Assembly: GCF_027580225.2 (NCBI RefSeq)
Contig: NC_073354.2
Coordinates: forward strand, 30,276,001 to 30,340,000
Origin: Misgurnus anguillicaudatus
Lineage: Eukaryota; Chordata; Actinopteri; Cypriniformes; Cobitidae
Direction of reading: 5' to 3'
DNA length: 64,000 nucleotides
Shown: in pieces, positions 12,406-51,900 of the stretch
Position numbering within the stretch: position 1 is the stretch's first letter
Layout: each line of letters begins with the position of its first letter
Position numbers and translations under genes: made by a program
Notes under the pieces: model-generated
The model's database searches: none
The model's input: only the letters and a program-made list of their open reading frames with translations
What the model was told of the DNA's origin: nothing

Positions 12406-15400
12406 TTAATCAATTACAATAACCTCACTGCTTTTGTCAGCCAAAAAGGTGTTGGACTCCAGTGCCTGAACAATGTGAGCGGCAGAGGGTCTTTTGTGAG
12501 GGTCTTCTTCGGTACAGAGACAGAAGAGCTCCACCATCTTCTGGTAACCTCCTCCCAGAGTGGCTGAATCCAAAGGCGGTCGAGTTCCAAGCCTCTCATA
12601 ATATGCATCTTCATCAAAGTCATCCTCTTCAAAGGAGTCATCTAAGACATGAACAGTCACACAGCACTTAAAATAACTGCATTTGGGTCAACAAAAAAAA
12701 CCCCCAGAAATTTTAGACTTGGTCCTCAAAAAAAGAGAATGTATGCAAGTAATCTGCAAATTTATTTAGAGATTTTAACCCTTTTTCATTTAATTGAACC
12801 ATACGGACACATAAAAAATGACCCATTTGCATTTTCCTAAAGGACAAAAATGGAAAAACATATAATGCTATGGATGTGTTACATATACATTTTGACATAA
12901 CACGCACATTAATTTGCACATACAAATTTCCTATTCAGTAACTTCAAAATGGATGTTGCAAAATCTAGAAACAGATCAAAAAAGTTTTACCATCATCATC
13001 ATCATCCTCAGTATCCAGCAACTCCAGGTGAGGAACAGAAAGAGTCATCATCTCCCACAATGTGAGTCCATATGCAAATATATCAGCTTTATCTGTGATG
13101 ATTCCATCCTCCAGAGCTTCTTTAGGCTTCCACGGCTCGGTTCCAATGTAGTGCGCTTTTGGATCACTCACTGAGAACAGAAGATTTTAGATTAAACATA
13201 TGATCATAAATCAGGCATAAACATATTGGTGATATATTTACACACCCTGCATGTTTTCATCCAGTGGCAGAGATACGCCAACATCACATATTTTGATGCT
13301 CTCAAAGTCTCCCTTTATTACAACATTGCATGACTTCATATCTCCATGCAAAAGCTTCTTCTCGTTGTGCAGGTACTGAAGGAAAATAACAACACAGATT
13401 AGACTGAATGACCAAAAGGCATCATATGAAATAGCCAAAACAAATAAACTATCATTAAAAAAAAAAAGGTGGATTCATACCTGTAACCCACGTGCAACAT
13501 GAAGAGCCACTTTTTCAATGGTGGCCACAGGAAAAGCTTGTAGTCCTTCCTCTCTTCTTTTCTCAATGAGGTCATTCAAAGACTTCTCTCCACCATACTC
13601 CATTGCTAAACACTTAGAGCCATCTTTTGCTGTGGTAAAGGCTCTGAAACCTGCGTTTAGATAAACACAATAAAAATAATGTCTGAATCAAATTGAAATA
13701 TTTACTTATTTACAGACCTGTTGAAGGGATAAGTTCAGACAAAAATGAAACTTATGTCATCTTTTACTAGTTCTCATGTTTTTATAAACCTGTGTTTCTT
13801 TACTCCGTTGAACGCAGAAGAAGATATTTTGATACATGATGGTAAGCACACAGTTGACGATGCCCATTGGATTTTTCCTACTATGGAAGTCAATGGGTGG
13901 CCTCAACTGTGTGCATACCATCATTTATCGAAAAGTCTGCTTTTAAACTCAACAGAAAAAAACATTACATGTTTAGGAACAACATGATGATTAATATTAT
14001 ATGTGTGTGTGTGTATGTATGTATATATGTACGTATGTATATATGTATGTATATATATATGAAATGTTTTATTTAAATATCGTTTTTTTTATTTATATAT
14101 AATTTAGAATATATAAAAATATAAACAAATATATATACACATGTAAATGTTTCTTAAATACATACATGAATGTGTGTTTATTCATATATACATAATAATC
14201 ACACACAGCACAAACTCATATGTTATGCAAAAAATTACTTTTATTTTGTATGAGATTAATCTATGCCCAGCCCTAATATATATGGGTGAATGACGTGATG
14301 TTTATTATTTTGTGTCCATATGGTTCAATTGAATGTAAAAAGGGTTAAAATTTCAAAATAAATTTCACGATTACTTGCATACATTCTCTTTTTTGAGGAC
14401 TTAAAATTTCTGGTTTTATTTAATTTTGAAAGAATATTTGGGGGATAATTTCATTTTTTTTATATAATCATCATATAATAAAGATATAATAAAGATTATT
14501 TAGAAAACAGAGCCGTTTTCAGCATATGTCAGGACAAATATTACAAAAACGCGTTAAAATTTACATTTAGAAATAACTGATAAAATGATTATTTTTTCAT
14601 GATTACGCTTACATGCAATCAAGGTGGATAAAATATTTAATATTTCTCATTCTTTGGCGCAATTGGCGGTTACACCATTTGACATTTTAAGGTCCATTCA
14701 GTCTTAACTTTCATAAATTGTGCAAATGTCATTTTTTTATTGCATAAAATTAACATAAATACACTGTGCATTGAAATATACCTGATGTGTGCTTTTAAAA
14801 CAAGTTTTTTAGAAAGATTTTTGAATTTCTCCTCTTGACAGATTGTTTTTGTACTTTGGCGCAATTGGCGGTTACACCATTTGACATTTCCATTCCCGGG
14901 CCTTTCAGTCTTAACTTTCATAAAAATAGTGCACTGCAAATGTAATTTTTTACTGCATAAAATCAACATAAATACACTATGTGCATTGAAATATACCTGA
15001 TGCATGCCTATGAAACAAGTTTAAAAAAAATTATCATCTTGCCAAACCGTTTTTGTCACTAACCCATATATGTATGTATGTATGTATTTATGTATGGTCT
15101 TTATAGAACATATATAGGTTGCAAATAGAATTTAAATTCAAATGTAACCCACTGACAAAGCAAAAGTATATTTACCAACAATATTAGGATGGTGCAGGTC
15201 TTTTAGGATCTTTGCCTCCACAGTCAGACGCTTCGAATAGACACTCATCTGACTCATAGCACACTTGCTGTTGATCTTCTTAATAGCCCATGGTGAATGA
15301 ATGTGCTTTCCCATCCTGATGTAAATATTCATATAGGTTTATAGGTTTCCAGTGTCCACAAACATAGAATAGCATGTGTGAATGAAAAGTACCGACCTGT

Positions 15401-15755
15401 TCATGAGATATACGTTGACTCCAGTTCCACAGCCAAGCTTCTTCATGAAAGGAGAGGCAGGTATGGTGACCGGGGTTCCACATGAATTGACTGATAATAC
15501 ATTAATATACATTCAATCCATTATTATCATATTGAATAACCTCAACGATTTAATACATTTTCGATCTCAATGAGAGGGTAAGTTAACTGATACAAAGAAA
15601 ACTAGACGAATATTAACGTTAGACACAAGTAACGTTAAATAGGAAGTTAACGTTAGATAGAAGAAACGTTTAAAGATAATTTTACCTGGACTTTTCACTT
15701 TTGAAGGCTTACGGGGGGTTTTATAGGCACATGGCGATTCTTTACTGGTCTCCAT
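12406..15755 (-). CDS. pbk: PBK/TOPK mitotic serine/threonine kinase (complete, 7 exons, 339 aa)
   Basis: Exons, minus strand: 15686-15755, 15397-15490, 15176-15315, 13481-13650, 13246-13375, 12991-13170 and 12406-12641; sum 1020 nt with all borders GT-AG. PBK is a MAPKK-like kinase active in mitosis and in proliferating cells. The N-terminus [19 protein letters not shown] has a TP site (T13) at the place of the CDK1 site in mammals. Then comes the Gly-rich [12 protein letters not shown], the ATP lysine K67 in SPWAIKKI, and the catalytic loop HGDMKSCN (D170, N175) with G in place of the usual R. The metal-binding motif is DVG (D189), not DFG. These substitutions are normal for the family. [22 protein letters not shown] and an acidic loop follow. 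The C-terminus ends SSEVIVID instead of the T-x-V PDZ ligand that named the mammalian protein. The start at 15755 matches the family; an in-frame TTG nine bases upstream is not used. Confidence 0.96.
13718..13985. mobile_element. Degenerate TTAA-type MITE half in pbk intron 3
   Basis: Text such as AAGGGATAAGTTCAGACAAA, ATGTCATCTTTTACT and GAAGAAGATATTTTGATA is shared with the copies at 22479-22769 and 48330-48772. Only one arm is clear. Confidence 0.6.
13995..14285. repeat. Purine/pyrimidine TG/TA-rich tract, fragment of a CTGTCAAAA-type element
   Basis: (TG)n grades into TATG/TATA repeats, ending in TTGTATGAGATTAATC and GCCCAGCCC. The same succession occurs in the element at 39488-39811, so this is a partial copy. 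Confidence 0.5.
14650..15060. repeat. Two tandem copies of an about 206-bp unit in pbk intron 3
   Basis: The blocks starting at about 14652 and 14858 share TTTGGCGCAATTGGCGGTTA, then CACCATTTGACATTT, CAGTCTTAACTTTCATAAA and TTGAAATATACCTGATG in the same order and orientation. The second copy carries an extra TCCATTCCCGGGCCTT. They lie in the intron between pbk exons 3 and 4. Chance frames in them carry no recognisable protein. Confidence 0.75.
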
Positions 15756-15900
15756 TTCCCCCAAAAGGTAAATTTAAATTACACCAAAGATAAACTTCAA
15801 AGAGTGGACAGTTGTTGAAAAACGCGCCCGTCTTTCAAATTCAACAGCTTCGTTGACGTCATACGTATTACGTATGCAAACTACAGTGTCTTCAGAAGGA
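15756..15900 (-). promoter_or_regulatory. pbk promoter with E2F-like/CHR-like module
   Basis: About 70-85 bp upstream of the pbk start, the plus strand reads CGCGCCC (15823-15829), four bases, then TTCAAA (15834-15839, the complement of CHR TTTGAA). A CRE-like TGACGTCA lies at about 15855-15862. The arrangement resembles the module in the esco2 promoter and suits a G2/M gene. Function is inferred. Confidence 0.5.
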
Positions 15901-16052
15901 CATAAAGTGCACGCGTATTTCAGAGCATCTTGCTGGTCTAGTCAAACGTTAGATCGGGTTCGTGCAGTTATACGGACATAATAAGCATCAAACAGTTGTA
16001 AAGGGCTTTAACTTGGCTTAAGGGCTTTGGATGGCAATGCAGTCCATTTACC

Positions 16053-16609
16053 TTAGTGATGTAATAAACGAATCTTTTCAAAGTTTCGAATCAATTGAAC
16101 CAATTGGTTTGAAAAATGATTCACTGTTTCGAAGCGCTCGAAACACCGAAATATGGCGCCACCTGCTGGTGAAAACGTTGTAAAAGCAACAAAATCTCAG
16201 TCCAAACATTTGACACTTTTTACAAAGTAATTGCAAAGATTTTTCTAAAAATATGTTTTTAAGAAAAATGAATTATTTAACTTAATTAAAGTAAAAGTGT
16301 ATTCAGTGTTTTATTTAGGGCAAACAGATCATTATTACTCTAGCTACACTTTTAAATCTGTCTATAAACAAAAGTAGGCAAATGGTAGCGTTATCAGTCA
16401 GAAATATGAATGTTTTATGAACTTGCATGATAAAACTGACCCGAAGTCACCCAACCATGATATTAGACACTGGTCATTTGTGTTTAACTCCCCCTAGTGG
16501 TGAACCCTCGGACAATGACGTAATGAAGCCTCGTCGCTTAAACCACGTGACTTGGTCACGCTCCGAACCACTGATTCGAAACAAAAGATTCGTCAAAGTT
16601 TCTCACTAG
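16053..16609. mobile_element. TIR DNA element, about 560 bp
   Basis: The left end (TTAGTGATGTAATAAACGAA, then TCTTTTCAAAGTTTCGAATCA) is matched by the inverted right end (GAAACTTTGACGAATCTTTT, then GTTTCGAATCA). The interior has no long frame. It lies between pbk and slc35d3. Confidence 0.6.
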
Positions 16610-16877
16610 CTTGGTCTGGTCTGGGTTTCTTTTTAATGTTCATAAAGTAAGATTATACGACTCGAAAATGTTGCTTTGAGTTTGAATTATAAAGCATTTA
16701 CGCGTAACAATAGTTTTACTTTTAAAGATTCGTATTGCAATTTTAAAACATTACATTTTTTAAACAACTTTATATATATATATGTTAAGAAAAGATTTGT
16801 GATATGAAATTCGAATTACGCTGTTCTGGGGCAAGGGTGAATCAAATGAGTGTTATGTCCACCAGATGGCGCCATGT

Positions 16878-16965
<88 letters not shown>

Positions 16966-16999
16966 AAACATACTTTTTTCACTTTTTTCAAGTTACCCA

Positions 17000-17096
<97 letters not shown>
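16878..17096. repeat. Duplicated (TA)n microsatellite
   Basis: Two long (AT)n tracts, about 16878-16961 and 17004-17094, are each followed by the same about 40-bp text: AAACAAACATACTTTTTTC, ACTTTTTTCAAGTT, ACCCAGATG. The tract plus its flank has been duplicated in tandem. Confidence 0.9.
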
Positions 17097-17098
<2 letters not shown>

Positions 17099-17099
17099 A

Positions 17100-19167
17100 A
17101 ACATACTTTTTTCACTTTTTTCAAGTTTTTACCCAGATGGACAGAAAAGGAAGATCGTTATATCTGTTTTTGATGGCAATAAAAAAGAAAAGGAGGATCA
17201 TTCAAAGAAATGTTTTGATTAGAAAGGAAATCCTATTAAGCTCAGATTTGCAAATCACTTCCATCCTAGATTTAAATATTCTCATAAAGGTGGATCAGAG
17301 AATTGTGCCCAGTGACCCAAAAACACTACAGTGCATTAAAACAGCTTTCTTGTGGCAAGACAAAATATAGGTAAAACACATGAGCTATGTATTTTATCTT
17401 CTCCCAATATTGCATATTTGTAAAGCAAATAAGCTAACCTCAGGAACAATCTGTTCTGTATATATCTGTTTGACTGTCTCATATTGGATCATGGGATGTT
17501 AAATGAAACCTCCACTGGTTATATATGGTTAAGAATGGGAACACAAGGCAAAACCAAAAGCAAACAAACGCTCCATCAAGGATCATGTGACAGTACAACA
17601 TCACAAAGCAGAACATCTTTACCACACATGGCTTGTAGCATGACATTAAGTTTTTATATGTTTGGCTCTAAGGGCTTGTGTTATATTATCTGGCAAATTA
17701 TACAATGCCTTGAGCGAAATAGAAAAGATAATGCTCCATGCTGTGGTTTTGCTGCGGGTCTATTATCACAATAAATAAATAAATCATAAGTGCACCTTTT
17801 ATTCACCTTGCATTGACGAGGACTGCTTTGACTTTGTCAGGCAAAGAGGATTTATAAAAGAATAAAACCATTTAGAGTTTCAAACGAAATGAATTGCATA
17901 TTAAACAATTTAGATTGTGGTTTAAGTGCAAGTACTAAGGTTTTATTCATTCAAACCCTTTTCACATTTACATCCATTTAGCAAATGCTTTTCCCCACAG
18001 TAGCAGTGTAATGATAATTGCCAATAGGACTCTCTCATACAAACCAGAACGAGGTTAAAACACAAATATCTTTTTTTTTTAATTGCATGTAACAAATTTG
18101 AGGTAACCTGAGCTAATATTGAATATTATCGTGTTTAAATGCTGCATTTAATAATTAGATCCAGTATACGTTTTTCCCTGTGATTTTTTTTTTTACAAAA
18201 AACAGCCTCATGCACAAATTATATCGTTCTATCAAAAAAATAAAAAAATAAAAAATAAATTTTTTAAAAGAAATTTTCAATAATTTTATATATTTAAAGA
18301 CCAAAAAAGACCTTTACACTCAGGTCCAAGCTGTCACAAGGGCAGTAGCCTTACCAATATGTATCTTTGATGTACTAATATGAACTCTTTAGGTACTTTT
18401 TGAAATGGTTCCACTGTCTCAGTGACAAATAGGGACCATTCTGGACCGTTTATCCTGCAATGTACACTTGTAAAATATATTTCATACTATGTCTATGCCA
18501 TTTTTTGTTTTAGTTTTCTGTTTGTTTCTCTACAATTGATGTTTTTGCTGAAAGAAAGAACGCATTTAAGTGCATTATTAATAATTTGGTAGGTGACAGC
18601 TAACTTATACTCTAACTCAAACTGTGGGTAGCTTGCCTCATTCACGTAGTTAAAGATAATATAAAGATCATAAATTTGGTATAAAGTTGAAATTAATGTT
18701 GCATACCACATGGAAATGGGAAAATTTAATGCTTTCATTTCAAGAACTGCATTCTTAGACAAAACACAAAATATACAGGCACATAAATTGCGTGCATTGA
18801 AACAAAAACAATTAAATTCATATAAGGTTGCCTTGTTATTGCATTTTTCCAAACTAAATTATTTTCAATTGACTTTTTTTACATTGGGTGAGCAAGATTA
18901 ATTAAATCAAACAATCCTTTATAATATAAGTAAATAAATAACCATATATTTTTTCTGGGGATTTCACAAATTCATATTTAGTGTTATACAGTATGCATAT
19001 CATTCAAAGTTATAATCCCTCAAATGTACAAACAGACCTTTTTAAAAAAATAAATGTTTTTCATAAAACCACGTTTAGGAGAGAAAAGGCAATCATTGTT
19101 CACGTCATCCATTTTAACAATACTTATACTTAACATGCACTGCTGACAAGCAAAAAAAAAACAATCA
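17100..19167. other. Intergenic/3' flank of slc35d3, no gene seen
   Basis: AT-rich sequence without a supported gene. Short frames at 17484-17774 and 18493-18852 show no recognisable domain. A small interspersed repeat at about 18325-18465 (AGCTGTCACAAGGGCAGTAG; GTACTAATATGAACTCTTTA) is related to 42895-43090 and to a fragment at 20555-20615. The region just below 19168 is probably the slc35d3 3' UTR, but no clear AATAAA on the minus strand could be fixed. Confidence 0.5.
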
Positions 19168-21370
19168 TCAAGGACTCTGAACTTCCATATTGTCAAGTAA
19201 AGTGTCTTTTTTTAAGAACTTCAAGGTACGAACAGATCTCCAGACACCTACGTAACCATCACTAAAAGATTGTCTCGTAGGCTCGCTGTCTGATGGCACC
19301 GCTGGTCTTTCTAACTCTATGGACTCTGCGACTTTATTCTCACGAATAGGACCCTGGTCACCCGGTGCCATTAAGCTGCCGTTGGGAATATTCTCCAGAT
19401 TGTTGGGAACAGTTTCCATATCTCCGTCAGGCTTGGTTGGTTCCACATACGGTTCTCCCGCCACTTCTTCATCCTTGGTGGACTCGTCCATATCTTTGTA
19501 AGCTAGCTTCTTTTGAGTCTCATAATATTTCACCACACAGTACGTGATGGAGCCAACCGTGTTAACCACCACACCTGCCACAAACAGGTTAGTCGGCGTG
19601 ACATCGCTAAAGGCCAGCATGCCCACCGTGATTGTGGCTATGCTCTTCACCACCCCTACAAAGCTGGTGGTCACAGCAGAGTTGATGTATGTACAGTGCA
19701 GTGTTGTGAAGTTCATGGCACAACCAATGAGAATGCAAGAACAGAAGATGCCCGTAATGTGTGGATTCTTCCAACCTTCATACGTCCACATATCAATGGC
19801 GTCCATGCTTACAAGGGAGCAGATGAACAGGACAGGTGAGGCCACCACTGCAATGGTATACTGGGCGGTGAGAGGACCATAGTCACTATCTCCACTTGCT
19901 TTTTGGATGAGGACCAAATAGGAGGCATGAACAATTACAGCTAAAACGCCCGTCACGTAGCCGAATGGGTCACCTGTTAAATCTCCAGCTCCTATGGGAA
20001 AACAAATAGTTAGACTGTGCCAAATGTATTATTATAAGACATGCATGAGAAATGTTAAAAAGTACACATTTGTAACTAAAGGGTGCAAATTACTACCAAT
20101 TGGTACCAAATGTATCAACCCTATGTCACGCAAATACGTGACCACTTCACGCACGGACCAACGCGAAAATGTCACGTTTTGCCGCGTTTGAACGTGAGCA
20201 TGTCACGTTTTTCTGTTACGTATTGGTTACTCAACTTTTTTTGTCCTATTTTCAAACCATTTTCGCTTCGGTTTAGGGTTAGATTTGGTGCTTGCGTTAT
20301 ATGTCACTTTAAGTATTTGTCACTTTAAGTATTGGTTTATAAAAAAAAAAAGACTTATTCTTTTATATTTTCTAAACTTTAACCAATTGTCGCCTGACGT
20401 TGGGGTTAGAGTTTGTTTAGGTAAGGATGTCATTTTATGTAAATCTAACCCTAAACCGAAGCGACAATGGTAAGAAATTAGGACAAAAAAGTTGAGTAAC
20501 CAATACGTGACAGTGACACAAACAGAAAACGTGACATGCTCACGTTCAAACGATCTGTACCTAAATGGTACATGTTAGGAACTTTTTAAAGGGTACTGCC
20601 CCAGTGACAGCTTTTATATGTTTTTTTTAAGTCTATGCTTCTATAAAATAAAGGTGGAATATAAAAGTGACGAAGTGAGACACTTTCTAACCATTTGTTG
20701 TTGTTCTTAAATTATAAAAATGTGCCCCAAATGATAAGATCAACGTCATCCCATTTAAGTTTAGAAGAACTTGACAATTTTAGTAATAAATGATTAAAAT
20801 TAATTGCTAACATAATAATCAAAATATACAGAACAGTCACACACAAACATTTTATTATTCCATTAACCCATCAATATATGTGTATATGTGTTTATATTAC
20901 TATTTAATCTATTTATTTTCTATAAATATCTCACCAGCTAATGCTGCTCCTCCAGTTGTGATGATAACTGCTGTTATAACCCCAGGTGATGGGATGCCAT
21001 TCTTCAGGACACACACTCCAATTCCCAACGTTACCAAAGGTAAACATCGTTTAAATACCACATACATAGGTAAACTCAATCCTCTGAGTGACCAGAGGGT
21101 TAAAGTGGACTGCAGCGTTGCCAAAATACAAACACTCGCAAAAACTTTCACTAAGTGGAAGCTGAAAGGTGGTATATCTATCTTGCCCAGTCTCCTCAGC
21201 ACCTCCAACGTGATAGCCGCAGTGCTGCTGGTGAGAAACTGAATTAAAGTGAGATATGTGAAGCTATAGGTCGTGATCAGAAATTTCAATAGAATATTTA
21301 GCGATCCCGAAAAAAATCCATGCGCCACGGCCACCGAGATGCCCAACAAACGTCCTTTGCAAACTTCCAT
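19168..21370 (-). CDS. slc35d3: SLC35D3, nucleotide-sugar transporter family protein (complete, 2 exons, 419 aa)
   Basis: Exon 1 is 20935-21370 and exon 2 is 19168-19991; sum 1260 nt, 419 aa, human about 416. Both borders are GT-AG (ALAG joined to AGDLTGDP). The protein starts MEVCKGRLLGISVAVAHG and reads through about ten hydrophobic segments, with signatures GSLNILLKFLI, TLWSLRGLSLPMYVVFKRCLP, KNGIPSPGV, LIQKASGDSDYGPLTAQY and GCAMNFTTLHCTYINSAVTT. It closes with a polar, acidic cytosolic tail of about 110 residues ending NMEVQSP. The family is Golgi/endomembrane, fringe-connection-like. In mice SLC35D3 is needed for platelet dense granules; its substrate is not settled. The two-exon structure and order next to pex7 match human 6q23, which supports orthology. 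Confidence 0.96.
20188..20553. mobile_element. Hairpin element in the slc35d3 intron
   Basis: The left arm TTTGAACGTGAGCATGTCAC through TTTAGGGTTAGATTT is inverted at the right (AAATCTAACCCTAAACCGAA to GACATGCTCACGTTCAAACG). Arms are about 100 bp or more. The part at 20100-20187 carries more CACG motifs and may belong to it. Confidence 0.75.
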
Positions 21371-22342
21371 GTCTCCTTTAATATTTTCTTTTAAAAATCA
21401 GATGACCGGATAAAAAATGTTACACGGATGCTCTCCAGCACAAATTGATGGAAAAATTAAGTTTTTGATCACCTCTGCGTCCACTGCTGCGCTCTCGTGC
21501 GTAATTCACACGAGCACTGGGTTACTGAATAAATGCGACACTCAACAGGGCTCTCACTGTGCGCGTCTGTGTCCACTGCAGCCAATCCATTTATTTGTCG
21601 TGCTTAACACATTTTACTTCTCTTAGGTAGTCAGAAACAGACTGCAAAGCAAGCTGTGCTTAAATGAAAGGAAACCTTTATTGTAACTTCACCCGGAACG
21701 TGGCTGCATTATCTTAAGCCAGTTTTAGCTTCAAAACTTATTTACTGTTGGTCATTCAAGGTCATCCAGTTAACCATTCAGCCATATTCGACTGATTTGT
21801 ATGTTTACTCTGAAGTTTAGACCACTCGGTTCACCCATGTTTAGGTCTAATATAGACAAACTCAACAATTGGTTTAAATAAACCTGAAAATGTCCATATT
21901 TTAACCAACTATGGGTTGAAACAGCCAAGCATTTATTTGTATAAAAATGTCTAATGGTAATAGTACACTATATATATTTATAATCATACAGTGGCATGAA
22001 TTCAATTATTCATTTTGAAGTCATTTTAAAGATTTGACCTCAATTAAGACTTACAGATAATGACAAAAAAACAGAAGGGAAAATAAATATGCATTTACAA
22101 TGCATACAATAAGGCACACACGTTTTAGAAAACTCACTTTCTAGTTTGATCTCACATTTGTAAAACATCCTCTTAACATTCAACCCTTACAGCAGTTTAA
22201 CACCATCATATGTAGTACAATATGAGTCTCTCGGGTTTTGCTTTAATAGAGTCATTAGCGGGATGCTGTGAATTCTTGGCACCTGTGACTGAAACAATGC
22301 CGTATCTTATACCATTATCTTTCTCCAGTAGCACACCATGCT
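21371..22342. other. slc35d3 5' flank / pex7 3' flank
   Basis: About 970 bp lie between the tandem genes. A GC-richer stretch of 150-200 bp upstream of the slc35d3 start (about 21420-21640, with ACGGATGCTCTCCAGCAC and CACTGTGCGCGTCTGTGTCC) is the likely promoter. Around 21840-21960 there is a degenerate repeat of the CCAACAATTGGTT / ATGGGTTGAAA type found also near 33090-33240. The pex7 3' UTR must lie at the upper end. No additional gene was seen. Confidence 0.5.
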
Positions 22343-51429
<29,087 letters not shown>

Positions 51430-51900
51430 ACTCCTTTATTTATTTATTTATAGGGAATAAAGCTCATTTGATCACATCATTTTATCACGGTTATTATATC
51501 TCTTGTGTCTTTGTCGTAAAACGCACTAAGCACTTATCGACAACGGCGAGAGCCTGATAATTTCGCAACGATCAAATTTGCGACATTCAAACGCAAATTG
51601 TGAAATCTGTCAGGTAAACACACTTGACATAACTACACGTGTGCGTCCCTTGGAGTTTGTACTCTTGTAGCTGTTTACTTCCGTGTTTTGGCAAGCGAAA
51701 GAAATGAAACCCTGTGATTGGTCCGAAGAGCGTGACGTTTTTAGCAGGTGACGGGAATCCGACGCTTTGATTGGTCCAACTTCTTGGTTAAAAAAAGAAG
51801 TACAGCATTGTTCAACAATTTGGTACGTTAATATTTGTTTTTTTATTAATATAATTTTGTAATAATAATAAAGCAACGTTTTTTAGTGTTTTTATATTTT
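51430..51900 (-). promoter_or_regulatory. pex7 promoter region
   Basis: Two CCAAT boxes appear on the minus strand: GGACCAATCACAGG (about 51711-51724) and TTGGACCAATCAAAG (about 51765-51779), roughly 55 bp apart. CpG-bearing text (CGTGACGTTTTTAGCAGG) lies between them. No TATA box was evident. NF-Y control is inferred. Confidence 0.45.

Noticed and set aside
16804..17370. 188-codon plus-strand frame rich in YIYIYI
   Set aside because: It is a (TA)n tract read as codons; the same holds for the frames at 38137-38524.
19319..19882. Several plus-strand frames of 60-112 codons
   Set aside because: They are antisense to slc35d3 exon 2, which is clearly the coding strand.
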